NCBI RefSeq assembly: GCF_003265305.2
Contig: NZ_CP033459.1
Span: forward strand, 1,674,001-1,738,000
Reading direction: 5' to 3'
Length of the DNA: 64,000 bases
Origin: Pseudoprevotella muciniphila
GTDB taxonomy: Bacteria > Bacteroidota > Bacteroidia > Bacteroidales > Bacteroidaceae
The position numbers and the translations under genes were made by a program. Shown here piece by piece: positions 18,315 to 27,218 of the stretch. Under the pieces are notes generated by a model. The model made no database searches. It saw only the letters and a list, made by a program, of their open reading frames with translations, and was not told where the DNA came from. Within the stretch, counting starts at the first letter, position 1. The number at the start of each line of letters is the position of its first letter.

Positions 18315-21146
18315 ATGCAAAAACTTTGCCTTCTCGATGCATACGCTCTGATTTATCGCTCCTATTATGCGCTCATACGCTCACCGCGTATCAATTCAAA
18401 GGGAGAAAACACATCGGCAATATTCGGATTTGTCAACACGCTTGAAGATGTCCTAAAGAAAGAAAATCCCGATTTCATCGGCATTGCTTTCGACCCAAAG
18501 GGCAAGACTTTCCGTCATGAAACATATCCTGAGTACAAGGCTCAGCGTGAGAGCACTCCTGAAGACATAAGGTTTGCTGTGCCCATCATCAAAGACATCA
18601 TACGTGCCTACAACATTCCCATTCTTGAAGTTGAGCGTTATGAGGCAGATGACGTAATTGGTACTATTGCAAAAAAGGCGGCTTCATCGGGACTTTTTGT
18701 AGAAATGATAACCCCCGACAAGGACTATGGACAACTTGTGGAAGAAAACATCATTATGCTCCGGCCGGGACATGGTGCCAGTCCTATGGAAAGGATGGGG
18801 GAGAAAGAAGTTTGCGAAAAGTATGGTCTGCAAAAAACTTCTCAAATTATCGACTACCTCGGACTTATGGGTGATGCGTCAGACAATGTGCCCGGCTGTC
18901 CTGGGGTGGGAGCGAAGACTGCCGCTAAACTCATAGAGCAATTCGGCGACATAGGGCATTTGCTTGAGCGGACCGATGAACTTAAAGGCGCCTTGAAGAC
19001 AAAAGTAGAAGAAAACAAGGAAAAAATTCTCTTTTCCAAATTTCTTGTTACAATAAAAACCGATGTTCCCATCGAACTGAATCTGGATGAACTCAAAAGA
19101 AAGGAACCAGACAAGGAAAGTTTGAAAAAAATATTTGAACGTCTCGAATTTCGCTCGTTTATTTCAAAAATGTTCAAACCTGAAACTATTCAAGGAGAAC
19201 TATTTCAAAACCCAACTAAACCACAATACATTCAAGGCGATCTCTTTGGCAATCCCATAAATTCCGTTGCAAACGAAACTAATAGTTCTGAAGTTTTATT
19301 TGACGCTGGTAAGGAAATCGTGGTTGCAGAAAATCTCACAGATTTAAAAAACACAAAACATGAATATCATCTAATTGATAATGAGGAAGAATGCCTTCAA
19401 TTGTGTCAAAAATTATTGACAAATAAAATTTTGAGTTTTGACACAGAAACCACATCTACCGACGCTATCAGTGCACGGCTTGTTGGTTTCAGTTTTTCTG
19501 TGAGACCTTTTGAAGCATATTATATTTCTGTCCCTCAAGATTTTGAAGAAGCAAAAAAAATTGTTGGCATATTCAAGCCACTCTATGAATCGGAGGAGAT
19601 TTTGAAAGTAGGACAAAACATAAAATACGACATAATTGTACTGAAGCACTATGGCATAAACGTGCGCGGTCCACTTTTCGACACCATGCTGGCGCACTAT
19701 GTTGTTCAGCCAGAATTACGACACAACATGGACTACCTCGCTGAGATATATCTTCATTACCGCACCATACACATAGACGAACTCATTGGTCCTGCAGGCA
19801 AAAAGCAGAAAAACATGTCAGAACTCAAACCCGAGGAAGTATATGAATATGCCTGCGAGGATGCTGATGTTACTCTACGCCTGGTAGAACCTCTCAAGAA
19901 GGAGATGGATAGGGTAGGGGCGACAAAAATTTTCTACGAACTTGAAATGCCTCTTGTTCCTGTTCTTGCAAAAATGGAAATGGACGGAGTGGTGCTCGAC
20001 ACAAAAGCCATCAACGAAACAGGCAACCTCTTCCGCGAGAGAATGAAAAATCTCGAAAGGGACATTTACACGATGGCTGGCCACGAATTCCTGCTTACTT
20101 CGCCAAGACAAGTGGGCGAGGTTCTCTTTGGAGAAATGAAATTGTCGGAAAAAGCAAAGAAAACTAAAAGCGGGCAATACCAAACTTCTGAAGCCGTGCT
20201 GGAAGGATTGAAATCCAAACATCCCATTGTAGAAAAGATTCTTGCACACAGAGGGCTAAAAAAACTCATCAGCACATACATTGATGCACTCCCCAAACTC
20301 ATCAATCCGGAAACAGGACACCTGCACACATCTTTCAACCAAGCCGTTACTGCCACAGGGCGGTTGAGTTCATCGAACCCCAATCTGCAAAACATTCCTG
20401 TTCGCGGCGACGATGGAAAAGAAATCCGAAAGGCTTTCGTTCCGGAGTTTGGATGCATATTCTTCTCTGCCGACTACTCTCAGATAGAACTTCGCATTAT
20501 GGCACATCTGAGCGGCGATAAAAACATGACAGAGGCATTCTGTCACGGAGAAGATGTTCACGCAGCCACAGCCGCGAAAATATACAAAAAAGCTTTGTCA
20601 GAAATCTCTATAGACGAACGACGTAAAGCCAAGACAGCCAATTTCGGAATCATCTACGGCATCAGTGCCTTCGGTCTGGCAGAACGAATGGAAGTTTCAC
20701 GTACAGAAGCCCGCGAACTCATCGACAACTATTTCGCCACCTTCCCTGCCGTAAGTTCCTTCATTGAGACCTGTAAGGAAAAGGCGCGCAGACAAGGCTA
20801 TATAGAAACCGTATTTGGCCGGCGTCGCTATCTGCCCGACATCAACAGCGGAAATGCCGTGGTCAGGGGTTATGCAGAGCGAAACGCCGTGAATGCACCC
20901 ATACAAGGCACAGCAGCCGACATCATCAAACTCGCCATGATACGCATTGCTCAAAGGTTTGAAAAAGAGCACATCCGCTCAAAGATGATACTGCAAGTGC
21001 ACGATGAACTCAATTTCTCCGTTTACCCGGAAGAACTGGACCGAGTACGCAGCATTGTCATCGGAGAGATGGAGAATGCATACAAGATGACCGTTCCTCT
21101 CATTGCAGACTGTGGAGTCGGCCAAAACTGGCTTGAGGCACATTGA
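18315..21146 (+). CDS. polA: DNA polymerase I
   Basis: A 943-residue three-domain polymerase for Okazaki fragment processing and repair. The 5'-3' exonuclease domain spans about residues 1-300 (LLDAYALIYRSYYAL, YEADDVIGT, PDKDYGQL, LMGDASDNVPG). The 3'-5' exonuclease domain is at about 340-530, and its catalytic DxE is kept in SFDTETTSTDA, so proofreading is probably active. The polymerase domain follows, with motif A DYSQIELR, motif B RRKAKTANFGIIYG and motif C QVHDELNF. The length is normal. It is divergent from the polyprenyl synthase gene, and the next gene starts 27 bp after its stop. Confidence 0.97.
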   Translation: MQKLCLLDAYALIYRSYYALIRSPRINSKGENTSAIFGFVNTLEDVLKKENPDFIGIAFDPKGKTFRHETYPEYKAQRESTPEDIRFAVPIIKDIIRAYNIPILEVERYEADDVIGTIAKKAASSGLFVEMITPDKDYGQLVEENIIMLRPGHGASPMERMGEKEVCEKYGLQKTSQIIDYLGLMGDASDNVPGCPGVGAKTAAKLIEQFGDIGHLLERTDELKGALKTKVEENKEKILFSKFLVTIKTDVPIELNLDELKRKEPDKESLKKIFERLEFRSFISKMFKPETIQGELFQNPTKPQYIQGDLFGNPINSVANETNSSEVLFDAGKEIVVAENLTDLKNTKHEYHLIDNEEECLQLCQKLLTNKILSFDTETTSTDAISARLVGFSFSVRPFEAYYISVPQDFEEAKKIVGIFKPLYESEEILKVGQNIKYDIIVLKHYGINVRGPLFDTMLAHYVVQPELRHNMDYLAEIYLHYRTIHIDELIGPAGKKQKNMSELKPEEVYEYACEDADVTLRLVEPLKKEMDRVGATKIFYELEMPLVPVLAKMEMDGVVLDTKAINETGNLFRERMKNLERDIYTMAGHEFLLTSPRQVGEVLFGEMKLSEKAKKTKSGQYQTSEAVLEGLKSKHPIVEKILAHRGLKKLISTYIDALPKLINPETGHLHTSFNQAVTATGRLSSSNPNLQNIPVRGDDGKEIRKAFVPEFGCIFFSADYSQIELRIMAHLSGDKNMTEAFCHGEDVHAATAAKIYKKALSEISIDERRKAKTANFGIIYGISAFGLAERMEVSRTEARELIDNYFATFPAVSSFIETCKEKARRQGYIETVFGRRRYLPDINSGNAVVRGYAERNAVNAPIQGTAADIIKLAMIRIAQRFEKEHIRSKMILQVHDELNFSVYPEELDRVRSIVIGEMENAYKMTVPLIADCGVGQNWLEAH

Positions 21147-21172
21147 AAATCTATCTCATTAAATACATACCC

Positions 21173-22087
21173 ATGAAATATTCTAACAAAACCATCTTGC
21201 TGCTCGTGGCTTTTATTGTTTCTACGGCAGCGTTTGCCACTAACGAAGAACCTGACGACACTATCAAAACAGTGCTCGAAAACATGACAAAAAGTTATTA
21301 CAGCACACTCTCGACAGTCACAAAATATTTCAGCAAACGAACCTACGATGTCATGTATGACACAGAAAAAGCAGAAACCCTGCCTGTCATGAAAGGTTAC
21401 GTGCCTTCAGAAGACTTTAACGTGCGCTACGGGAGAAATTGTCCCACTTCTTCGCCAATAAGAATTCTTGACATCAATTATCCTCATCGCGACACAGCCA
21501 TCGTCAGCGTAATCGTTACTTACAGCGGAGACGACGGTATGGCACACAGCGACAATTTCGACTACCGCATGGTTAATGAGAAAAAATACGGATGGGTGGT
21601 GGACGACATCTCTAACTTCAAAGGCGAGATGGGTGGTCTGTGGATGACGGAAGTGCTCAAAACCAAACAAGAAGATGTAAAAAAATTCATCGACCCAATC
21701 GACAAAAGGCTGAACGAACTGTTCTGTCAACAGTATAGCGACAGCCTGATGGACGAGTTCTATTCCAAAGAATTAGCAGGTTTGTGCCGTAAATATGCCA
21801 AAGAAAAGAACAAAGACTTTTTTAAAAACTTTGCACTCTATTTAGGCTTGGAACCTGTGGCTGTAACACATGGATTTGGTCTACGTTGGCATTATTATGA
21901 AGAAGGTCGTCTTAAATTTGTTTACGACGCCCCTTATCGCAATCGCGCGAACTCCGGCCCGTTAGTGGGAGAAATAGTTTACTATCTCAAAAACGAAAGA
22001 GGTAAATGGCGAATAGACGATGTTAATGCCTATGGTTACGTCCTATCTCTTAAGGAAAGATTAACAGAAAGTTTGAAAAAAGAATAA
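21173..22087 (+). CDS. Exported protein of unknown function
   Basis: A 304-residue protein with signal peptide MKYSNKTILLLVAFIVSTAAFA. The ATG at 21173 is preferred because an upstream in-frame start would overlap polA and put ten polar residues before the signal. The mature part has an alternating alpha/beta pattern with two similar halves: SDNFDYRMVNEKKYGWVVDDI and, later, GEIVYYLKNERGKWRIDDV. This hints at a repeated NTF2-like or DUF3828-like fold, which is inference. It follows polA in the same direction and ends at a strong terminator. No catalytic motif is recognised. Confidence 0.7.
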   Translation: MKYSNKTILLLVAFIVSTAAFATNEEPDDTIKTVLENMTKSYYSTLSTVTKYFSKRTYDVMYDTEKAETLPVMKGYVPSEDFNVRYGRNCPTSSPIRILDINYPHRDTAIVSVIVTYSGDDGMAHSDNFDYRMVNEKKYGWVVDDISNFKGEMGGLWMTEVLKTKQEDVKKFIDPIDKRLNELFCQQYSDSLMDEFYSKELAGLCRKYAKEKNKDFFKNFALYLGLEPVAVTHGFGLRWHYYEEGRLKFVYDAPYRNRANSGPLVGEIVYYLKNERGKWRIDDVNAYGYVLSLKERLTESLKKE

Positions 22088-22101
22088 ATCCAATCATTAA
22101 T

Positions 22102-22140
22102 ATGCCCGCCAATAATGCTTTTTGTGGCGGGCATTTTTTT
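22102..22140 (+). terminator. Intrinsic terminator, also placed to stop the convergent nitroreductase gene
   Basis: A perfect 10-bp GC-rich stem, ATGCCCGCCA at 22102-22111 and TGGCGGGCAT at 22125-22134, followed by seven Ts. Confidence 0.9.
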
Positions 22141-22152
22141 CTCCTTTTGTGC

Positions 22153-22677
22153 TTACTTTATGATGCGATAATACCCCTCTTTGCGTGGATAAGCCTGTCG
22201 CATTGGCGCAGCAGGATAACCCAACGATATAGAACCTACACCAACGATGCCTTCAGGAAGTCCCAATTCCTTACGCAAGACTTCACCTTCGTCCGTGGCG
22301 AACATCTTATCCACACGGTTTATCCAACACGAACCTAGTCCGACGGCATGTGCTGCAAGCATCATGTTTTCAAGTACACAGGACGCATCGCGCTCCGCAT
22401 TGGTGTTGTCGGCAGAAGCCACCACCAACACTATTGTCGGCGCCCCATAATAAGGATCGCTTGTAGTACCCATTATCTCGGCATTCAGTTTTACAATCCT
22501 TTCACGTAAAACAGGGTTTTGCACAGCAACAATCCACGGGTCTTGCGTATTCTTACCTGTAGGAGCATAGGTGCCCGCTTCAAGCACTGCTGCAAGTTCT
22601 TCATTCTTTATCTGTTCTGTCAAATATTTACGACAACTGCGTCGTGTTTTTATCAAATCCAAAAACTCGTTCTTCAT
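22153..22677 (-). CDS. Nitroreductase family protein
   Basis: A 174-residue FMN-dependent oxidoreductase of the small nitroreductase class. The N-terminal TRRSCRKYL segment is the FMN phosphate-binding part. YAPTGKNTQDPW and GLGSCWINR are other family segments, and a late GVGSISLGYP closes the fold. The ATG at 22677 gives the family's normal start; upstream in-frame codons would overlap ribD. The gene begins five bp after the ribD stop, so the two form an operon. The flavin-pathway neighbour suits a flavoenzyme, but the physiological substrate is unknown. Confidence 0.88.
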   Translation of the reverse strand: MKNEFLDLIKTRRSCRKYLTEQIKNEELAAVLEAGTYAPTGKNTQDPWIVAVQNPVLRERIVKLNAEIMGTTSDPYYGAPTIVLVVASADNTNAERDASCVLENMMLAAHAVGLGSCWINRVDKMFATDEGEVLRKELGLPEGIVGVGSISLGYPAAPMRQAYPRKEGYYRIIK

Positions 22678-22682
22678 ATCTA

Positions 22683-23672
22683 TTACTGTTTTATGTTTTT
22701 GTAATGCTTTATTGTTACATTCCATATTTCCTCTTCTTCACAATCATCCAGCGGCATTTCTGGAGCCTCCACACCCGAACCTAACACCTTCGCAGAACAT
22801 TCTTCATGTGCCTCGTCCCAAAGTCCGTTGTCGATGAAAAACTGCAACGTCTTCCGCCCGCCTTCCACCAACAACGATTGTATCTGTCGTTCATAAAGGG
22901 AAGCCAACAATGTTTCTGCGCTTTCAAAAGTCTCAAATCCTTCCGGCAGTTCTTCTTGCGGAACATGGCCTAACACGCATTTCAAGGGTTGGGGTCCATC
23001 CCAATGCACCACATTCAGGTGTGGATGGTCGAGCAACAGCGTGTTGTGCCCTACGAGAATAGCCTGATGCTCTGCGCGTAACCGATGTACGCGAAGCATT
23101 GTGTGAGGAGTGGATAGTTTTGCTGCTTCTCCGTCGTTTCGAATTAAATCTATATACCCATCTGCAGAACGTGCCCATTTCAGGGTGACATAGGGCCGTT
23201 TCTTTTCGTGAAAAGTGAAGAATTTTTTGTTCAGACTGCGGCATTCGTCTTCCAACACACCAACTATCACCTGAACTCCTGCATCGCGAAGCATGGAAAC
23301 GCCCTTACCTTTTACTTTTGCAAAACTGTCCACACAACCTACTACAACCCGTGGAATACCTGTTTTAATTATCAATTCTGCACAAGGCGGTGTTTTCCCA
23401 TAATGCGCACAAGGCTCAAGACTGACGTAGATGGTGCTTTCTGGCAGAAGGGCTTTATCTTCCGGTTTCACACTGTTCACTGCACTCACTTCTGCATGTG
23501 CCTCGCCACACCGTGCATGATAGCCTTCGCCAATAATGCGTTCACCATGAACAATGACAGCACCTACCATTGGGTTGGGAGGTGCTCCGTACCTGCCGTT
23601 TTTCGCCAACAGCAGACAGCGAGACATATACTTCTCCGCCAATAATTGCTCAAAAATTATTCCTTTACTCAT
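22683..23672 (-). CDS. ribD: Bifunctional riboflavin biosynthesis deaminase/reductase RibD
   Basis: A 329-residue enzyme for two early steps of riboflavin synthesis. The N-terminal deaminase domain (about 1-145) keeps the zinc ligands in CGEAHAEV and in PCAHYGKTPPC. The C-terminal reductase domain (about 155-329) shows KWARSADGYI, the ILVGHNTLLLDHP stretch and LLVEGGRKTLQFF, which binds NADPH. The length is a little shorter than many RibD proteins (about 350) but both domains look complete. It is divergent from prmC, whose start lies 20 bp away, and is followed by the nitroreductase gene. Confidence 0.93.
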   Translation of the reverse strand: MSKGIIFEQLLAEKYMSRCLLLAKNGRYGAPPNPMVGAVIVHGERIIGEGYHARCGEAHAEVSAVNSVKPEDKALLPESTIYVSLEPCAHYGKTPPCAELIIKTGIPRVVVGCVDSFAKVKGKGVSMLRDAGVQVIVGVLEDECRSLNKKFFTFHEKKRPYVTLKWARSADGYIDLIRNDGEAAKLSTPHTMLRVHRLRAEHQAILVGHNTLLLDHPHLNVVHWDGPQPLKCVLGHVPQEELPEGFETFESAETLLASLYERQIQSLLVEGGRKTLQFFIDNGLWDEAHEECSAKVLGSGVEAPEMPLDDCEEEEIWNVTIKHYKNIKQ

Positions 23673-23679
23673 TTTTTTC

Positions 23680-23687
23680 TACTTTTG
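23680..23687 (+). promoter_or_regulatory. Bacteroidetes -7 element for prmC, giving an almost leaderless transcript
   Basis: TACTTTTG ends five bases before the prmC ATG at 23693, so transcription should begin at or next to the start codon. It lies in the 20-bp gap between the divergent ribD and prmC starts. Confidence 0.5.
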
Positions 23688-23692
23688 CAGCA

Positions 23693-24517
23693 ATGAATGC
23701 CATCTATCACAAACTCCTTTCTGTTCTCTCGCTTTATTCAGAAGAAAGAGAAGCGCGTGCTGAAGCCTTTTATATCCTCGAAGAAGTCTTCGGCATCACA
23801 CGTACAGACGTTTATGCTGACAAAGTTAGGAATTTATCAGGTGAGGAGCAACGTCTTTTCAACGAAATAGTTGACAGGGTGGGGCAGGGTATGCCTGTAC
23901 AATACGCTGTTGGGCATTCTTGGTTCAAAGGCAGAAAATTCTCAGTAAACCCTGATGTTCTCATTCCCAGACCGGAAACGGAAGAACTTGTGGACATGGT
24001 TGCTGCCTGGTGTAAAAACAAATCATATACCATCCTTGACGCAGGAACAGGGAGCGGCTGCATAGCCATCAGTTTGAAACTTGCCTTACCACAATGCACC
24101 GTCACGGCGTGCGACATCAGCGAAAAAGCGCTTGCCACTGCCAGTGAAAATGCTGAAAGACTTGGTGCAGATGTTATTTTAGAAAAACAGGACATTCTCT
24201 GTTTTCCTTCTGATAAAACATTCGATATATTAGTGAGCAATCCACCTTATGTATGCGAAAGCGAAAAATCAAGCATGCAACGCCAAGTCATTGGCTTCGA
24301 ACCGCATACGGCACTCTTCGTCAGCGACAAAGACCCGCTCATATTCTACAAATCTCTTGCCGTTATGGGAAAAACGGCAAAAGGTGTTTTCTGCGAACTC
24401 AATGCTGCATTAGCACTACAAACACAATTTTTATTCGAAGCCGAAGGTTATAAACACGTCGTTATCGAAAAGGATGCTTTTGGAAAAAACAGATTTCTGA
24501 AAACTGAGTTTCACTGA
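23693..24517 (+). CDS. prmC: Peptide chain release factor N(5)-glutamine methyltransferase
   Basis: A 274-residue SAM-dependent enzyme that methylates the GGQ glutamine of RF1/RF2. The N-terminal helical domain covers about 1-85. The Rossmann methyltransferase follows with LDAGTGSGCIAI (motif I) and the substrate-binding NPPY in VSNPPYVCES. VLIPRPETEELVD is another PrmC signature. ATG 23693 fits the usual N-terminus; an upstream in-frame start would read through ribD. Its 3' end overlaps the end of the convergent Sel1 gene by seven bp. Confidence 0.95.
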   Translation: MNAIYHKLLSVLSLYSEEREARAEAFYILEEVFGITRTDVYADKVRNLSGEEQRLFNEIVDRVGQGMPVQYAVGHSWFKGRKFSVNPDVLIPRPETEELVDMVAAWCKNKSYTILDAGTGSGCIAISLKLALPQCTVTACDISEKALATASENAERLGADVILEKQDILCFPSDKTFDILVSNPPYVCESEKSSMQRQVIGFEPHTALFVSDKDPLIFYKSLAVMGKTAKGVFCELNAALALQTQFLFEAEGYKHVVIEKDAFGKNRFLKTEFH

Positions 24518-26367
24518 TTTTCCTTTTTCGTGTCTTCTTTTTGCTTTAATCTTTTCTGCCAGAACAAAGCCCTTTCCTTGTCTTTTTTTCCTATAATTCC
24601 ATTCTCATATATTTGAATCAGCATGTTCATGGCATCTGTGTCGCCATTTTCGGCGGCACGCAACCACCACGTCATGGCTTCCACATCACTCTTTTCTACA
24701 TATCTTCCTATAAAATATAAATTCGCTAAATATGTCTGTGCAGGCGGATAGTTGCCTTCTGCCGCTGAACGATAGAGTTGGAAAGCCTTTGTTGTATCTT
24801 TTTCTACCACTATACCATCCGCATAATAGTATGCCAAATGATATTTTGCTCTGTAATTGCCTTTTTCTGATCCCTTTTGATATAATTCTACCGCCTTGCG
24901 TTCATCTTTATCCACCCTGATGCCATTAACATAATAATAAGCCATTTCCACGTATGCATCGGTTTGGGCGTTTTCAACAGCCTTGCATAACCATTCATAA
25001 CTGCGTTCTTCATTCTTGGCAACACCATAGCCTTTGTAATACTTTTTTGCTATATAATACTGTGCATCTGCATCACCTTGTTCGGCAGCCTTTTCCATCC
25101 AATAAGCGGAATAGGTATCATCTTTTTCGCAACCATAACCCATTTCGTAGAAATAAGCCAGTTTCATCTGTGCTTCTGCCAACCCTTGCTTAGCCGCTTT
25201 CTCGCACCATGCGAATGCTTTGAGCGAATCTACAGGAAGACCGTCTCCCAACATGTAATAGACAGACATATTCCATTGGGCATCAGCAATATCTGCTTTT
25301 GCAGCCACTTCACACCAACGCATGGCAAGCGGCATATTAGGTGATGTGCCGTAACCTTTACGATAGTATTCAGAAAGCGGAAAAGCAGCCATTGCGTTTC
25401 CTTCTTCTGCAGCAGTCTTTATCAAAGAAAAGGCTTTGTATGGATTTTCTTTCCTTCCGCCTTCACCATACAAGGCAAAGGCTAAAAAAACCTTTGCATC
25501 ACTATTACCCTGATCAGACGACTTAAGCAAGTATTTTTCACCCAAATCTATATTTTCAGGAACATATTCGCCCAATACATACAATTTTCCCAAATTGTAC
25601 TGCGAATTGCTGTAACCTCCATCGGCTGCCTTTTGCCAAAGTGCCAAAGCCTTTTCCGGGTTGCGTCTCTCATAAATGCTGTCCATATATAAAGAAGCCA
25701 GAGCATCTGCTGCCTGTAAAGAACCAGCGTTTGCAGCCTTTTCCATCCACACTATGCTTTTCTCGAAATCAGCAGTTTCGGCATCTGCATCCAAATACAG
25801 CCGTGCCAAAAATATCATGGCATCTTCCAATCCTTTATTTGCTGCATCTTCCAACAAAAACATACCCTTTTCTTTGTCTTGAAGAAGACCTGCACCATTT
25901 AGATAACAACATCCTAAGTTGAACTGACTCAACAAGTCTTTCTGTTTGTATCCTCTTTCAAACCAAACAACAGCCTCCGATGTGTTTTTCTCTATACCTG
26001 TCCCAGTCAGATAACACATACCTAACCAATTCTGCGCTTCAGTATTGCCGGCTTCAGCACCTTTTCGAAACATCACAACAGCGGCTACGGGATTGTCGTG
26101 CTGCATCAAATAATAGCCGTAAGCAGACATTGCAGGCGGATAATTATTATTGGCAGACTCTTGATACTGCAGGGCTGCTAATGTTTCGTCCTTTTTCACA
26201 TACCAACCGTTTTCATAGCATTTTCCTAATTGGTAGAGTGCCTTTGCATTACCTTTGCCTGCTTTCTTCGATATTGTGGAAAATTCCTTTTCCGTAGGCT
26301 TATCCTGAGCCCTTAGAAAAGGAATATTTATCAACAAAAACAGGATGAATAAAATTTTTATTCTCAT
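24511..26367 (-). CDS. Exported Sel1-like repeat protein
   Basis: A 618-residue protein with a signal peptide (MRIKILFILFLLINIPFLRAQ) and about sixteen consecutive Sel1-like repeats of roughly 36 residues. Typical repeats read AEAQMKLAYFYEMGYG and ADAQYYIAKKYYKGYG. Sel1 repeats are paired helices that form a curved scaffold for protein-protein contacts, often in envelope stress or signalling. The start at 26367 leaves a ten-bp gap after the DUF4294 gene; a longer start would overlap it and precede the signal peptide with charged residues. The repeats fill nearly the whole mature protein. Binding partner unknown. Confidence 0.88.
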   Translation of the reverse strand: MRIKILFILFLLINIPFLRAQDKPTEKEFSTISKKAGKGNAKALYQLGKCYENGWYVKKDETLAALQYQESANNNYPPAMSAYGYYLMQHDNPVAAVVMFRKGAEAGNTEAQNWLGMCYLTGTGIEKNTSEAVVWFERGYKQKDLLSQFNLGCCYLNGAGLLQDKEKGMFLLEDAANKGLEDAMIFLARLYLDADAETADFEKSIVWMEKAANAGSLQAADALASLYMDSIYERRNPEKALALWQKAADGGYSNSQYNLGKLYVLGEYVPENIDLGEKYLLKSSDQGNSDAKVFLAFALYGEGGRKENPYKAFSLIKTAAEEGNAMAAFPLSEYYRKGYGTSPNMPLAMRWCEVAAKADIADAQWNMSVYYMLGDGLPVDSLKAFAWCEKAAKQGLAEAQMKLAYFYEMGYGCEKDDTYSAYWMEKAAEQGDADAQYYIAKKYYKGYGVAKNEERSYEWLCKAVENAQTDAYVEMAYYYVNGIRVDKDERKAVELYQKGSEKGNYRAKYHLAYYYADGIVVEKDTTKAFQLYRSAAEGNYPPAQTYLANLYFIGRYVEKSDVEAMTWWLRAAENGDTDAMNMLIQIYENGIIGKKDKERALFWQKRLKQKEDTKKENQ

Positions 26368-26377
26368 TTCTGCCTTT

Positions 26378-27007
26378 TTATATTTGTCCGCTTTCAACGA
26401 GTTTTACCAAACGCTCTGTTATTCTGTCTGCACCTTTCGGATCATAACGTCGCTTAAGGTCCTGTCCGAACATTTTTCCTAATAACTGATATTTACCCGC
26501 ATCAAAAGATCCCAGGAATGTCTTGGCTATCTCATAACCACTCATCCCACATTCGCGGTCAATCAATTTTGTAAGCAAAACACCCTCCGAAGTACTGAGT
26601 TTCTTGAAAATTGGCAGATATTTTGAACGGAGTTCTTTTTCAAGTATTTTAATATGTTTCTTCCGCTCCTTCTCATCCATGCATTGAAGCAACTGATAAG
26701 TTTCCAGAATCAGTTGTTTCGCCGACACTGCATAAGGCAATACTTTCTTAATGTGCTTGACGAGTTTGTAATAATTCTCACGCGACCGCTCGTCTGCAAA
26801 GGCAGGTGGTGGTATTTTCAGAACTTTCGGCAATGTGATGCAAAGGTATTTTCCATTCTCATCAGCAACGGTATCTACCAAAAATTGAATGGGTATCTGA
26901 TAATCCATTTCTGTGGCTTCTATGCTGTCCTTATCTGCATTTTGCGCTCTGACATTCAGCGACTGAACAGCCAACAACATAAAAAATATGATATGAATTT
27001 GCTTCAT
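26378..27007 (-). CDS. DUF4294 family exported protein
   Basis: A 209-residue protein with signal peptide (MKQIHIIFFMLLAVQSLNVRAQ). The body matches the Bacteroidetes DUF4294 pattern: YYKLVKHIKKVLPYA, a long charged helix, LLTKLIDRECGMSGYE, and a final KRRYDP. No function is established for the family and no catalytic motif is evident. It is the first gene of a two-gene operon with the Sel1 protein. Its leader contains an unusual inverted repeat that is partly shared with the gltX leader. Confidence 0.8.
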   Translation of the reverse strand: MKQIHIIFFMLLAVQSLNVRAQNADKDSIEATEMDYQIPIQFLVDTVADENGKYLCITLPKVLKIPPPAFADERSRENYYKLVKHIKKVLPYAVSAKQLILETYQLLQCMDEKERKKHIKILEKELRSKYLPIFKKLSTSEGVLLTKLIDRECGMSGYEIAKTFLGSFDAGKYQLLGKMFGQDLKRRYDPKGADRITERLVKLVESGQI

Positions 27008-27020
27008 TAACCCTTTGTAA

Positions 27021-27126
27021 TTAAGGTATATTCTATTAATTCTTCTATTTTTTTACATCCTTCGGAAATGTTCCATATTGACCGTTTTATAAAACGTCTC
27101 AACATAATTAATAGAACATACCTTAA
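27021..27126. repeat. Inverted-repeat leader element upstream of the DUF4294-Sel1 operon
   Basis: The 21-bp arms at 27021-27041 and 27106-27126 are reverse complements with one mismatch. Inside, CGTTTTATAAAACG at 27083-27096 is a perfect palindrome. On the minus strand the whole element lies in the 5' leader between the -7 element and the ATG. Its downstream part resembles the gltX leader at 48172-48247. Confidence 0.6.
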
Positions 27127-27133
27127 ATGAATG

Positions 27134-27141
27134 CAAAAATA
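27134..27141 (-). promoter_or_regulatory. Bacteroidetes -7 element for the DUF4294-Sel1 operon
   Basis: TATTTTTG on the minus strand, followed by C, fits the consensus. It puts both arms of the inverted repeat in a leader of about 120 nt. Confidence 0.5.
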
Positions 27142-27147
27142 ACTATA

Positions 27148-27192
27148 AAAAATCCCTTACTATTCCTTTTAGAAATAAAATGAGGGATTTTT
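27148..27192 (-). terminator. Probable intrinsic terminator after the SagB-like gene
   Basis: A 10-bp stem, AAAAATCCCT at 27148-27157 and AGGGATTTTT at 27183-27192, reads into a T run on the minus strand. The loop is long (25 nt), which lowers confidence. Confidence 0.55.
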
Positions 27193-27218
27193 ATGTTTTT
27201 TTTGCTTTTACACCTTAA

